NCBI RefSeq assembly: GCF_001279525.1
Contig: NZ_LGDY01000091.1
Location: 496,001 to 560,000 of the forward strand
Direction: 5' to 3'
DNA length: 64,000 bases
From: Nocardia sp. NRRL S-836
GTDB lineage: Bacteria; Actinomycetota; Actinomycetes; Mycobacteriales; Pseudonocardiaceae
The notes beneath the pieces were generated by a model. It was not told the DNA's origin, did no database searches, and worked only from the letters and a program-made list of their open reading frames with translations. Made by a program: the position numbers and the translations under genes. Shown here one piece after another: positions 41,253-50,069 of the stretch. Each line of letters begins with the position of its first letter. The stretch's first letter is position 1.

Positions 41253-41765
41253 TCAGACCCCGGTCACGCCGTCCACACCCTCGCGCAGGAAGTCGGCGTG
41301 CCCGTTGTGCCGCGCGTACTCGTGGCACATGTGGTGCATGACCAGCCGCAACGACACGTGCTGCTCCCAGCGCGGCTGGTAGACCACCACGTCCAGCGAC
41401 TCGGCCGCCCGCTCGATCTCCCGCGCCCGCTCGACCTCGTGCTCCCACGCGGCGAACGCGCTCTCACGGGTCGCACCGGTCGCGTCGTAGGCGACCTGGT
41501 AGTCGTTGGCGGCGGACCAGACGTTCGTGATGTCCTCGCCGTTGACGACCTTGCGGAACCACGTGCGCTCCACCTCGGCCATGTGCCGGACCAGGCCCAG
41601 CAGGCTGAGCGTGGACGGCGGCATCGACCGGCGGCGCAGCTCGTCGTCGGACAGGCCCTCGCACTTGAGCGCGAGGGTGGCGCGGTGGAAGTCGAGGAAC
41701 GCACGCAGGGTGTCGCGCTCGTTCCCGGTCAGCGGCGGCTCCGGTCGGGTGGTCACGACGTCCAT
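41253..41765 (-). CDS. DinB/DUF664-family protein
   Basis: The 170-aa product is a four-helix DinB-like protein: the first metal histidine is in LLGLVRHMAEVERTWF, the others in LVMHHMCHEYARHNGHADFLRE. Members include mycothiol-dependent enzymes and metal-dependent hydrolases. The ATG at 41765 is used because the upstream extension lacks family similarity. It is divergent from the ECF41 sigma gene. Confidence 0.9.
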   Translation of the reverse strand: MDVVTTRPEPPLTGNERDTLRAFLDFHRATLALKCEGLSDDELRRRSMPPSTLSLLGLVRHMAEVERTWFRKVVNGEDITNVWSAANDYQVAYDATGATRESAFAAWEHEVERAREIERAAESLDVVVYQPRWEQHVSLRLVMHHMCHEYARHNGHADFLREGVDGVTGV

Positions 41766-41859
41766 TGTGGAGCAGCGCGGCACGTTCCCCATGACCGGCA
41801 CCACAGGGCGGCCCGCCGCCGGTCGGCGCTACGGTGGCGGCGAGAGAACGGAGTGGCTG

Positions 41860-42723
41860 ATGACGCAGCTCGACCAGGCCGAGTCGGCGTTCGCGGCCGC
41901 GCGCCCCAGGCTCTTCGGCATCGCGTACCGGATGACCGGCAGCGTCGCCGACGCCGAGGACCTGGTGCAGGAGACCTGGGTGCGCTGGCAGACCGCCGAC
42001 CGCGCGGCGGTGGTGAACCCGGAGGCCTACCTGGCCACGGCGATCACCCGGCTCGCGATCAACGAGAGCCAGACCGCCCGCGCCCGCCGCGAGACCTACG
42101 TCGGCCCGTGGCTGCCCGAACCGGTCGACACGTCCGCCGACCCGCAGCTGGGTGCCGAGCGGGGTGCGGTGCTGGAGCTCGCGGTGCTGATGCTGCTGGA
42201 GAAGCTCACCCCGACCGAACGGGCCGCGTACGTGCTGCGCGAGGCCTTCGACTACCCCTACCGCGAGATCGCGGAGATCGTCCAGACCAGCGAGGCCGCC
42301 ACCCGCCAGCTGGTGAGCAGGGCCCGCAAGCACCTCGCCGACTCCCGCCGCACCCCGGTCTCGTCGACGCGCCAGCGTGAGCTGCTGGAGGCGTTCGTGG
42401 CCGCTGCGCAGGCCGGTGACCTGGCCACTCTCGAGAAGCTGTTCGCCGAGGACGTGGTCAGCTGGTCCGACTCCAACGGCGCTGTGCGTGCGGCCGGTCG
42501 GCCGTTGTACGGCGCCGCATCGCTGGCGAAGATCGTCGCGGGCTGGGCGCCGTCGTTCTGGTCGCCGCGCGACGTCGGGTACGTCGAGGCGAACGGGCAG
42601 TGGGCGATCCGGTTGAAGCGCGGTGGGGCGGTGTACGGGGTGATCACCGTGGTGGTGTCGGAGGAGGGGATCGATCAGGTGTTGTGGCAGGTGAACCCGG
42701 AGAAGTTGGGGGCGTTCGCCTAG
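41860..42723 (+). CDS. ECF41-group sigma factor (SigJ-like)
   Basis: The 287-aa product has sigma regions 2 (RLFGIAYRMTGSVADAEDLVQETWVRW) and 4 (LTPTERAAYVLREAFDYPYREIAEIV) and a C-terminal SnoaL-like domain (LLEAFVAAAQAGDLATLEKLFAEDVVSWSD). That extension defines the ECF41 group, in which it replaces an anti-sigma factor. Targets are usually an adjacent oxidoreductase or decarboxylase gene; here an NmrA-like gene follows with a TGTCACA box. ATG at 41860 has GGAG six bases upstream. Confidence 0.95.
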   Translation: MTQLDQAESAFAAARPRLFGIAYRMTGSVADAEDLVQETWVRWQTADRAAVVNPEAYLATAITRLAINESQTARARRETYVGPWLPEPVDTSADPQLGAERGAVLELAVLMLLEKLTPTERAAYVLREAFDYPYREIAEIVQTSEAATRQLVSRARKHLADSRRTPVSSTRQRELLEAFVAAAQAGDLATLEKLFAEDVVSWSDSNGAVRAAGRPLYGAASLAKIVAGWAPSFWSPRDVGYVEANGQWAIRLKRGGAVYGVITVVVSEEGIDQVLWQVNPEKLGAFA

Positions 42724-42880
42724 GTGGGGCTGAGGTTGGGGCCTGGGCACGATGGTCGATCACCTTGGCGCCGTGGTTGAGCAGGGAGAAACGTCTCGCT
42801 TCGCTCGACAGGGCCGGCCGTCCCTTCTCACGCGGCCTGGGGTGTGCGCGTGGCTCTCCCGGACTCGTTCGGGGGAGGGC

Positions 42881-42907
42881 TGTCACAACCTGGCGGGCCG
42901 TCTTGTC
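42881..42907 (+). promoter_or_regulatory. Putative ECF41 promoter and leader hairpin
   Basis: TGTCACA (42881-42887) equals the ECF41 -35 consensus. Two -10 candidates follow: CGTC (42899-42902, 11-bp spacer) and TGTC (42904-42907, 16-bp spacer); the second has the more usual spacing but a mismatch. A small hairpin GCCCGC-N5-GCGGGC (42921-42937) lies in the leader. Confidence 0.55.
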
Positions 42908-42955
42908 TTAGCTCGTGAACGCCCGCGCAAGGCGGGCTCGCGAGAGGGACGGGCC

Positions 42956-43702
42956 ATGAGGATCGTTGTCATCGGCGGTACCGGGTTGATCGGCAGCCAG
43001 GTCGTGAAGCGGCTGGGGGAGCACGGCCACGAGGCGGTCGCGGCGTCCCCGAACAGCGGTGTCAACACCGTCACCGGCGAAGGTGTCAAGGAGGTGTTGC
43101 AGGGTGCCGACGTGCTCGTGGACGTGTCGAACTCGCCGTCGTTCGCCGATGACGACGTCATGGAGTTCTTCCGCACGGCCACGACGAACCTGACCGAGGC
43201 CGCCAAGGAGGCCGGTGTCGGGCACTACGTCGCGTTGTCGATCGTCGGCACCGACGAGCTGCCCGAGTCGGGGTACCTGCGGGCCAAGGTGGCGCAGGAG
43301 AAGCTCATCACGGAGTCCGGGCTGACGTACTCCATCATCCGCGCCACCCAGTTCTTCGAGTTCGCGGGCGCCATCGCGAACTCCGCGACCGTGGACGGCG
43401 TGGTCCGGCTGCCGCACGGCGGTGTGCAGCCGATCGCCGCTGCCGACGTGGCTGCGGTCGTGGCCAGGACGGCTGCCACCGAGCCGGTCGGCGGTGTGCT
43501 GGAGATCGGTGGGCCGCAGGAGTTCACCATGGACGGGTGGATCCGCACCGTCCTGACGCAGCGGGGTGACGAGCGCGAGGTCGTGTCCGACCCTGCGGCG
43601 CAGTACTTCGGCACGTCGCTGACCGGCAAGCAGCTGGTGCCGAACGCGGGCGCGCAGCTGCAGCCGACCACGCTGGAGGACTGGTTCGCCGCGGGCAACT
43701 GA
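42956..43702 (+). CDS. NmrA/SDR-like NAD(P)-binding protein, ECF41 target
   Basis: The 248-aa product starts with the Rossmann motif MRIVVIGGTGLIGSQVV and has the atypical-SDR body (VALSIVGTDELPESGYLRAKVAQEKLI, ATQFFEFAGAI). COG0702-type oxidoreductases of this kind are the common partner of ECF41 sigma factors. The -35-like TGTCACA lies 75 bp upstream of the ATG. The substrate is unknown. Confidence 0.92.
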   Translation: MRIVVIGGTGLIGSQVVKRLGEHGHEAVAASPNSGVNTVTGEGVKEVLQGADVLVDVSNSPSFADDDVMEFFRTATTNLTEAAKEAGVGHYVALSIVGTDELPESGYLRAKVAQEKLITESGLTYSIIRATQFFEFAGAIANSATVDGVVRLPHGGVQPIAAADVAAVVARTAATEPVGGVLEIGGPQEFTMDGWIRTVLTQRGDEREVVSDPAAQYFGTSLTGKQLVPNAGAQLQPTTLEDWFAAGN

Positions 43703-43716
43703 CAGTCCACTGTGGA

Positions 43717-43747
43717 GGCACCGGCGCACCTCCCGCGCGCCGGTGCC
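43717..43747. terminator. Bidirectional hairpin terminator
   Basis: GGCACCGGCGC pairs perfectly with GCGCCGGTGCC around a 9-nt loop between two convergent genes. Confidence 0.75.
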
Positions 43748-43753
43748 GCCGCG

Positions 43754-44608
43754 TCACCGCGAGCGGCTCTGCAGCTGCTGCAAGCCGATCACCCGCAGGA
43801 GGTCGAGCTTCTGCTCGTCCTCGGAGCCCGGCGCGGCCGACATGACCACGATCGTCTGGTCGCCGGGGCCGCCGGTGAACGTGTCGCAGTCCACGACGAC
43901 GTCCCCGACCAGCGCGGTGTGCACGGTCTTGGTGCTGCTGCGCAGTTCTCCGACCGTCCCGGCCTTCCAGCGCCGGGCGAAGCCGGGGGAGGCCGCGAGC
44001 AGGCGGTCGATCAGCTGCCGGAGGTCCGGGTCGTCCGGGTAGCGGCCCGCGGCGGAACGCAGGTGGCCCACCAGGTCCCGCGCGTAGATCTCGTCGTCCT
44101 CCGGCGTGTGCGTCACCGGGATCGAGCCCGCGAAGTACCGCCAGGCGACGTTGCGCTCCAGACGCGTCTGGCTCGACGGGTCACCGAACAGCGCGGCCCA
44201 GACGGGGTTCCACAGCACCAGCTCGTAGATCGCGGTGTGCACGGCCACGGCCACCGGCGCGTTGTGGAACCGGTCCACCATCCGCTGCGCCGCCGGCGTG
44301 ACGTGCCTGGGCACGTGCCCTGCGGGCGGCACGCCCGCCCCGGCGACGCGGAACAGGTGGTCGCGCTCGAAGTCGGTCAGCCGCAACGCCCTGGCCAGCG
44401 ACGTCAGCAGTTGCGCGGACGGGTGGCGGGCCCGGCCCTGCTCCAGCCGCACGACGTAGTCCACGCTGACGCCCGCGATCAGCGCCAGCTCCTCGCGGCG
44501 CAGGCCCGGCGCGCGGCGGTTCAGGCCAGGGGGCAGCCCCACGTCCTCCGGGCGCACCCGGTCCCGCCACGCACGCAGGATCTGCGCGAACTCGTCCACG
44601 CCCTCCAT
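43754..44608 (-). CDS. XRE-family regulator with MmyB-like ligand domain
   Basis: The 284-aa product has an N-terminal XRE helix-turn-helix (GLRREELALIAGVSVDYVVRLEQGR) and an MmyB-like C-terminal domain (MVDRFHNAPVAVAVHTAIYELVLWNPVWAALFG). In actinobacteria such proteins usually control a neighbouring SDR gene, and the divergent SDR at 44702 fits that. ATG at 44608. Confidence 0.93.
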   Translation of the reverse strand: MEGVDEFAQILRAWRDRVRPEDVGLPPGLNRRAPGLRREELALIAGVSVDYVVRLEQGRARHPSAQLLTSLARALRLTDFERDHLFRVAGAGVPPAGHVPRHVTPAAQRMVDRFHNAPVAVAVHTAIYELVLWNPVWAALFGDPSSQTRLERNVAWRYFAGSIPVTHTPEDDEIYARDLVGHLRSAAGRYPDDPDLRQLIDRLLAASPGFARRWKAGTVGELRSSTKTVHTALVGDVVVDCDTFTGGPGDQTIVVMSAAPGSEDEQKLDLLRVIGLQQLQSRSR

Positions 44609-44701
44609 GGTGCCCCGGTGCGCGGCCCGGCGGGTGGTACTGCCAGTCCTACCGTCGAACGGTGCCTGTCGGCTACCCGCACGGCGGCACAGGCTGGTGA
44701 C

Positions 44702-45382
44702 ATGACCACCACCCTGGTGACCGGCGCCAACAAAGGCCTCGGTCTGGAAACCACCCGCCGCCTGATCGCCGCCGGCCACACCGTCCACGCCGGCATGCGC
44801 GACCTGGACACCGGGGACGCCGCCCGCGAGCTCGGCGCGCTCCCCGTCCAGCTCGACGTCACCGACCAGGACAGCGTCGACAAGGCGATCGCCTCCCTGC
44901 CCGGCCTCGACGTGCTGGTCAACAACGCGGCCGTCGCCGGACCGTCGTGGACGCTCGACGACCTGGACGTCGAAGCGATGCGCATCGCCTACGAGACCAA
45001 CGTCTTCGGCATCGTCCGCGTCACCCAGGCCGCTCTGCCCCTCCTGCGGCGCTCGGCCAACCCGGTGATCGTCAACGTCGCGTCGAGCCTGGGCTTCCCC
45101 CGCGCGCTGCTCGACCCGGCCGACGACGCCTACCACGGACTCCTCGTCCCCTACGCCAGCTCCAAGGGCGCCGTGATCGCGCTGACCGTCCAGTACGCCA
45201 AGAACCTGCCGGAGATGCGGATCAACGCATCCGACCCCGGCTACACGGCCACGGACCTCAACCAGCACAACGGCCACCAGACCGTCACCGAGGGAACCGA
45301 CGCCACGGTCGCCTTGGCCCTGCTCGGCCCGGACGGCCCCACCGGCGAGTTCCACAACCGCCTGGGCCGGATCGACTACTGA
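44702..45382 (+). CDS. Short-chain dehydrogenase/reductase
   Basis: The 226-aa product is a classical SDR: cofactor motif VTGANKGLGLE, NNAAVAG, the catalytic Ser in NVASSLG and the YASSK tetrad (Y and K separated by three residues). The substrate is unknown. It is divergent from the MmyB-type regulator (93 bp between starts), the standard regulator/SDR pair of actinobacteria. ATG at 44702. Confidence 0.93.
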   Translation: MTTTLVTGANKGLGLETTRRLIAAGHTVHAGMRDLDTGDAARELGALPVQLDVTDQDSVDKAIASLPGLDVLVNNAAVAGPSWTLDDLDVEAMRIAYETNVFGIVRVTQAALPLLRRSANPVIVNVASSLGFPRALLDPADDAYHGLLVPYASSKGAVIALTVQYAKNLPEMRINASDPGYTATDLNQHNGHQTVTEGTDATVALALLGPDGPTGEFHNRLGRIDY

Positions 45383-45441
45383 CCTCGCCGCTCACCCGCA
45401 GCAGCCGAGCACGCCGTGCGCCGGTCCGGACCTCCGGCCGT

Positions 45442-46431
45442 TCAGCCGGTGCCGACGCGGGACAGGACCTCCATCGCGTGCCGTTCGGCGCCCGCGAGCT
45501 CGGTGAGGAGCGCCGAGGCGCGGTCCAGGTGGTCCTGCTCGCCGGTCTTCCCGGCGGCCGCGACGTGACGGGAGACCTCGGTCCACAGTGGAGCAATCTC
45601 GGCGTACAGCCGATGCCCGAGGCGGAGGTTTTCGTCGTCGGTGAGCGCGGCGGCCTCGGCGAGGAAGTCGCGGTACAGCACGCGGAACAACGAGCCGCCG
45701 GTGCCGCCGCGTTCCATGAGCGTGGCGGCCAGCGGCAGGTCGCGGGCCGGGTCGCCGGACCGGTCGAGCCACCGCACCACCCGCTTGGCCGCCGTGGCGA
45801 TGCCGCGGTGGCCGACGTTGGCGATGGGCGGGGTGAGGAACGCGTGCGCGTTGGCAGCAATCGCTTTCCGCACGGCGCGGGCAAGATCGGGCCGTCCGCC
45901 GGGGCTCGTGACGGTGTAGGAGAGGTTGCGGGCGGTCATCGGCCCGCGTTCGCCGCGGGCCCGTTCCAGGCTCGCCAGCGAGGTCTTGACCGTGCCGCCC
46001 TGCTGGGCGGTGTCGACCAGGTGGGCGTGGGTGTCGTCGTAGCCGTACAGCGCGACGAAATGACCTCCGAAGTGGACTTTCGTCGTGAAGTAGTCGAGGT
46101 GGTAGGAGTCCAGTTGCAGTCCGACCGGCCGTCCTGCGGCGAGCGCGGTGGTGACGTTCTCCCACGCCTTGCGGGGTGAACCGGTCTCCTGGACGTGCAA
46201 CGCCACCCCCAGCCGGGCCGCCGCGGTCCGGGTGAGGACGGCCGGTTTGACCCGCCCGCCGAGGAACGGGAAGTCCATGTTCCTGGCGTCCCAGTAGACG
46301 AAACCCAGCCCTTCGCCGAGACCGAACAGCATCGGCTCGGACAGCACGAGACCGTCGTGGCGCAGCACCGCGCCGAGCGCGGTGGTCTCGCAGTGCTGAC
46401 CGCCGGGGAACGAGACGTTGTCGATGATCAT
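45442..46431 (-). CDS. BtrH/DUF4872-like protein
   Basis: The 329-aa product has an N-terminal BtrH-like domain with the likely nucleophile in GGQHCETTALGAVLRHDG, an aspartate/glutamine region LQLDSYHLDYF, and the histidine motif HFGGHFVALYGYDDTHAHLVDT. The C-terminal half is the helical DUF4872. BtrH in butirosin biosynthesis transfers an acyl chain from a carrier protein to an aminoglycoside through a papain-like triad. No carrier or aminoglycoside genes are nearby, so it may act in an orphan acyl transfer. Its nearest same-strand neighbour is the FAD monooxygenase gene, 64 bp upstream. Confidence 0.8.
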   Translation of the reverse strand: MIIDNVSFPGGQHCETTALGAVLRHDGLVLSEPMLFGLGEGLGFVYWDARNMDFPFLGGRVKPAVLTRTAAARLGVALHVQETGSPRKAWENVTTALAAGRPVGLQLDSYHLDYFTTKVHFGGHFVALYGYDDTHAHLVDTAQQGGTVKTSLASLERARGERGPMTARNLSYTVTSPGGRPDLARAVRKAIAANAHAFLTPPIANVGHRGIATAAKRVVRWLDRSGDPARDLPLAATLMERGGTGGSLFRVLYRDFLAEAAALTDDENLRLGHRLYAEIAPLWTEVSRHVAAAGKTGEQDHLDRASALLTELAGAERHAMEVLSRVGTG

Positions 46432-46495
46432 GTGGCTTCCTGGTTGGCGCGAACACCCGGCCTGGTCGCCGGAGTCCGCGACAGCCTGGGGCCTC

Positions 46496-47689
46496 TCACC
46501 GTGTGAGGGTCAAGTCGGGCAGGGTGAAGGAGTCGGCCGACGTCTGGGACAGGCGGTCGAACACCCCGAGTCGCTGCACAGGCCTGCTGCCCAACGCACG
46601 AACCACCGTGCGCAACGCCCCGACTCCCGCACGCGTCCTCGGATGAGCCAGGCGGGGCACGCCGGGCGGCAGCTTCTGCGCGCGGGCGACGTAGGGCCGC
46701 AGTGTGCGCTCGAACCGTGCGAAGGCGGCTGTGGGATCGCCGGTGGTGGCGAGCTCACCGGCGAGCACGTAGGCGCCGACGAGGGCGAGGCTCGTGCTCA
46801 TCCCGCTCAACGGCGAGGCGCAGTAGGCGGCGTCACCGAGCAACCCGATCCTGCCCATGCTCCAGCGGGGCAGGCGGACCTGGCCGATCGCGTCGAAGTA
46901 GTACGGCGCGTCGAGCGCGTCCAGCACGCGTGGCGCCATCCAGCCGGCGTCGGCGAACTTGCGGCGCAGCAAGGCGGTGACCTCCGCCGCGGGCAGTTCC
47001 TCCAGCCCGCGCACGTCGCTGGTGAAGCTCAGCAACGCGCGTGTCGTGCCGAGGTTGTCCGGGCGCGTCATCACCACCCGCGACCCCGGCGCGTTGTACC
47101 AGCGCCAGTGGTCGTTGTCCTCGCTGGTGCGCGGGATGGTCAGGTACGCGGTGTACAGGCCCACGCGGGTGATGTCCGCCTCCGGCATGATCAGCCTGCG
47201 GGTGCGGGAGGTCAGCCCGTCGGCGAGCACGACCGCGTCGAACGACCGCCTCGCGGAGCCCTTCAACGTCACCTCGACGCCCTCGCCGGTGTCGTCCAGG
47301 CCGGTGATCTGGTTGCCGAACAGGTACTCGGTCCGGTCCTGAGTGCTGTCGTACAGGATCCGGGACAGTTCGCCGCGCAGGATCTCCAGCTCCGCCGTCG
47401 CCCCGTCGACGTTCGTGGCCGAGCGCGGGAAGACCGCGACGGACCGGCCGCGGCCGTCGACGAACTCGGTGCCCTCCTCGCCGGTCCCGGCCGCGAGCAC
47501 CGCCTGTTCGAGCCCCATCCGCCGCAGGACCTCCCGTGCGGCGCCGCGGACGTCGATGTTGTGGCCGGTGTCGCGCAGTTCGGTGAAGCGTTCGACCACG
47601 GTCGTGCGCCACCCGGCCCTGTTCAGCCAGAAGGCGAGCGCCGGTCCGGCGATGCTCGCGCCGGAGATCAGGATGCGGGGTGCGGACAT
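46496..47689 (-). CDS. FAD-dependent monooxygenase (TetX/PgaE-like)
   Basis: The 397-aa product has the FAD motifs of group A monooxygenases: ILISGASIAGPALAFWL, the DG motif VVLADGLTSRTRRL and GLLGDAAYCASPLSGMSTSLAL. The body resembles TetX-like and aromatic polyketide hydroxylases. It may inactivate or tailor an aromatic compound. The divergent-side neighbour is an HxlR regulator on the same strand upstream. ATG at 47689. Confidence 0.92.
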   Translation of the reverse strand: MSAPRILISGASIAGPALAFWLNRAGWRTTVVERFTELRDTGHNIDVRGAAREVLRRMGLEQAVLAAGTGEEGTEFVDGRGRSVAVFPRSATNVDGATAELEILRGELSRILYDSTQDRTEYLFGNQITGLDDTGEGVEVTLKGSARRSFDAVVLADGLTSRTRRLIMPEADITRVGLYTAYLTIPRTSEDNDHWRWYNAPGSRVVMTRPDNLGTTRALLSFTSDVRGLEELPAAEVTALLRRKFADAGWMAPRVLDALDAPYYFDAIGQVRLPRWSMGRIGLLGDAAYCASPLSGMSTSLALVGAYVLAGELATTGDPTAAFARFERTLRPYVARAQKLPPGVPRLAHPRTRAGVGALRTVVRALGSRPVQRLGVFDRLSQTSADSFTLPDLTLTR

Positions 47690-47806
47690 GGCAGACGTAC
47701 GTCCTCACGTCGGGGAGCGATCGACAGAGCCGAAGCGCGCCCGGCATCCGCTTACCGGGCAAACTACCGCATTTGTCTAACTATCAGGCGAATCGTGTTG
47801 TTCGAC

Positions 47807-48199
47807 TCACGGGGCTGGCGAGGTCGCGTTGTCGTACGCCTCCTGCGAGGCCGCCACGTGGTCGACGTGGTCGGTCGCCCACTGCTTGAGCGCGCGCAAC
47901 GGTTCGCACAGGGAACGTCCCGCAGCCGTCAGCGCGTACTCGACCCGCACGGGCACCTCGGGGTGCACGGTGCGCCGCACGAGCCCGTCGCGTTCGAGCC
48001 CGCGCAGGGTCTGGGTCAGCATCTTCTGCGACACGCCCTCGACGTGCCGGAGCAACTGCGAGAAGCGGGCGTCGCCCTCGCTGAGCACACCCACGATCAG
48101 CACCGTCCACCGGTCGCCGACGCGGTCCAGGATGCGGCGGGTCGGGCAGTCCGCGGGGTAGGGGATGTGGAGGAGGGGCTCCGGCTGCTTGGTTACCAC
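47807..48199 (-). CDS. HxlR-family transcriptional regulator, second
   Basis: The 130-aa product is an HxlR winged helix: CPTRRILDRVGDRWTVLIVGVL, VSQKMLTQTLRGLERDGLVRR, HPEVPVRVEYALTAAG. The cysteine just before the first helix (ADCPTR) is the redox-sensing position of the family, so it could respond to electrophiles. The start is GTG at 48199. It is divergent from an NAD(P)-binding oxidoreductase gene across a palindrome. Confidence 0.92.
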   Translation of the reverse strand: MVTKQPEPLLHIPYPADCPTRRILDRVGDRWTVLIVGVLSEGDARFSQLLRHVEGVSQKMLTQTLRGLERDGLVRRTVHPEVPVRVEYALTAAGRSLCEPLRALKQWATDHVDHVAASQEAYDNATSPAP

Positions 48200-48218
48200 G
48201 AGGTGCCTTCTTCCCGTT

Positions 48219-48240
48219 GGAGAGTTGCTCTCCTACGGTA
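48219..48240. promoter_or_regulatory. HxlR control region palindrome
   Basis: GGAGAG-TTG-CTCTCC (48219-48233) is a perfect 6-bp inverted repeat. It merges with CTCTCCTACGGT, the complement of ACCGTAGGAGAG found in the other HxlR control region at 17820-17831. Confidence 0.6.
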
Positions 48241-48288
48241 AGTGCCATGCGCCGACCGGTGCAACGAGCCTCACAGGAGGGCATTCCC

Positions 48289-48936
48289 TTGTCCCGCATC
48301 ACTGTCATCGGCGGCACCGGCTACGCCGGCTCGGCCATCGCCGCGGAAGCCGCCGCCCGCGGACACCACGTCACCGCGCTGAGCCGGTCACTTCCCGCTG
48401 CACCGAACCCGGACGTGCACCACGTCCAGGGCGACGCCACCGACGAGCCGACGCTGTCCGCGGTCATCGAGGGCGCCGACGTCGTGGTGGCCGCACTCGC
48501 TCCCCGCGGCCCGCTGGCCGGCACCTTCCGCGCCGTCTACGCCACCATCGCGCGCCTGGCCGACACCGCGGGCGCACGGCTCTACGTCGTCGGCGGCTAC
48601 TCGTCGCTGCGCCCCGCGCCGGGAGCGGACCGCTTCGTCACCGACCTGACCCACATCCCCGCGGAGCTGCACGACGAGATCCGCGCCGGAGCGGCCGTCG
48701 TCATCGAGGACCTGCCCGCCACCCCCGAAACGCTCGACTGGGTGTTCGTCAGTCCGGCCCTGCGGTTCGGCGCCCAGATGCCCGGCGAACGACTCGGCCG
48801 CTACCGGCTCGGCGGCGAGGTCTCGGTCCGCCCGGAGGACGGTGGCGCCATCTCCGCCGAGGACTACGCCCTCGGGTTCGTCGACCTAATCGAGAAGGAC
48901 GACCACCACCGGAAGCAGGTCAACCTCGGCTGGTGA
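48289..48936 (+). CDS. NAD(P)-binding oxidoreductase (atypical SDR)
   Basis: The 215-aa product opens with ITVIGGTGYAGSAIAAEAAARGHHVTALSR, an atypical-SDR Rossmann motif, followed by GDATDEPTLSAVIEGADVVVAAL and WVFVSPALRFG. It resembles COG2910-type NAD(P)H-binding proteins (YwnB-like). TTG at 48289 is set by AGGAGG eight bases upstream. It is probably the target of the divergent HxlR regulator, in line with the redox role of such pairs. Confidence 0.9.
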   Translation: MSRITVIGGTGYAGSAIAAEAAARGHHVTALSRSLPAAPNPDVHHVQGDATDEPTLSAVIEGADVVVAALAPRGPLAGTFRAVYATIARLADTAGARLYVVGGYSSLRPAPGADRFVTDLTHIPAELHDEIRAGAAVVIEDLPATPETLDWVFVSPALRFGAQMPGERLGRYRLGGEVSVRPEDGGAISAEDYALGFVDLIEKDDHHRKQVNLGW

Positions 48937-48986
48937 GATTTCGGAAACCCTGCCGTACCAGGGGATTCGCCCGGTAGCTTGGCGAC

Positions 48987-49787
48987 ATGGCGACCGTCCA
49001 CGCGTTGACGCTGTACCCGATCAAGGGCTGTGCCGGAGTGGTCGTGCAGCGGGCGGAGGTCACCCCGACCGGCCTGACCCACGACCGGCTGTTCGCGGTG
49101 GTCAAGCCGGACGGGTCGACGGCGTGGCAGGGCGAGGCACCCCGGCTGGCCGTGATCAGCGGCCGGCTGCGCGAGGACGCGAAGCTGGAGCTGAGCGCCC
49201 CCGGCGCCGGCGAGCTGGTGCTGGACGTCGCGGCGGACGGGGACGCGCGGCCGGTGGACGTGGAGAAGTGGCCGGGAACCGGGATCGACCAGGGCGACGA
49301 GGTGGCCGAGTGGCTGTCCGCGGTGGCCGGCACCCAGCTCCGCCTGGTGCGTGAGCCGGCCAGGGAGAGCCGGGCCCGCGGTGGCACGGACCCGACGGCC
49401 CTGCTGGTGCTCTCACTGTCCTCATTGGACGCCTTGAACGAGCGGATCACCGCGCGCGGAGCGAATCCGGTGCCGATGAACCGGTTCCGGCCCAACGTCG
49501 TGGTCAGCGGCTGGCCGGAACCGCACACCGAGGACCGGGTGGGCCGGATGACGGTCGGTGGCGCCGAGATCGGCTTCGGCGAGCTGGCCATCCGGTGCGC
49601 GGTCACCCTCGTCGACCAGGTGGCCGGGGTGCGGGCCGGGCCGGAGCCGTTGCGCACCCTGGCCGACTACCGCCGCGAACCCGACGGGGTGAGCTTCGGG
49701 CTCAAGGCGGCGGTGCTCACGCCGGGCCAGATCGCGGTCGGTGACGACGTCACCGTCACCGAGTGGCGACCGGCGCGCGCAGGTTAG
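48987..49787 (+). CDS. MOSC-domain molybdenum protein
   Basis: The 266-aa product has an N-terminal MOSC_N beta-barrel (LTLYPIKGCAGVVVQRAEVTPTGLTHDR) and a MOSC domain (NRFRPNVVVSG, RCAVTLVDQVAG). The cysteine in RCAVTLVDQ is the molybdenum ligand of mARC/YcbX-type enzymes, which reduce N-hydroxylated compounds. No redox partner gene adjoins it. ATG at 48987. Confidence 0.92.
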   Translation: MATVHALTLYPIKGCAGVVVQRAEVTPTGLTHDRLFAVVKPDGSTAWQGEAPRLAVISGRLREDAKLELSAPGAGELVLDVAADGDARPVDVEKWPGTGIDQGDEVAEWLSAVAGTQLRLVREPARESRARGGTDPTALLVLSLSSLDALNERITARGANPVPMNRFRPNVVVSGWPEPHTEDRVGRMTVGGAEIGFGELAIRCAVTLVDQVAGVRAGPEPLRTLADYRREPDGVSFGLKAAVLTPGQIAVGDDVTVTEWRPARAG

Positions 49788-49841
49788 TCACCCGGACGCG
49801 CGGGTAGCCGGGGAAGTCACGAACCGATCCGGAGGAGAGCG

Positions 49842-50051
49842 ATGAGCGACACGACCACAGTTGATCGGCTGCGCACGGCGCTGAGCGACGTGGGCTACCC
49901 CGTGGACAAGGGCCGGTTGGTCGACCACGCCTCGCGCAACAACGCCGACGAGGACACGGTGCACGCGCTGCACTCCATCCCGGAACGCCAGTACGGGTCG
50001 TTCGACGAGGTGCTCGACGTGGTCGCCGTCGACCAGAGCCGCGAGGCCTGA
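49842..50051 (+). CDS. DUF2795 protein
   Basis: The 69-aa product has the DUF2795 pattern: LRTALSDVGYPVDKGRLVDHASRNNADEDTVHALHSIPERQYGSFDEV (core YPVDKGRLVDHA and L-x-x-I-P-x-R-x-Y). These small acidic proteins are common in actinobacteria, function unknown. GGAGGAG precedes ATG at 49842. It follows the MOSC gene by 54 bp. Confidence 0.88.
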   Translation: MSDTTTVDRLRTALSDVGYPVDKGRLVDHASRNNADEDTVHALHSIPERQYGSFDEVLDVVAVDQSREA

Positions 50052-50069
50052 CGGACCCGGCACGGCCGG

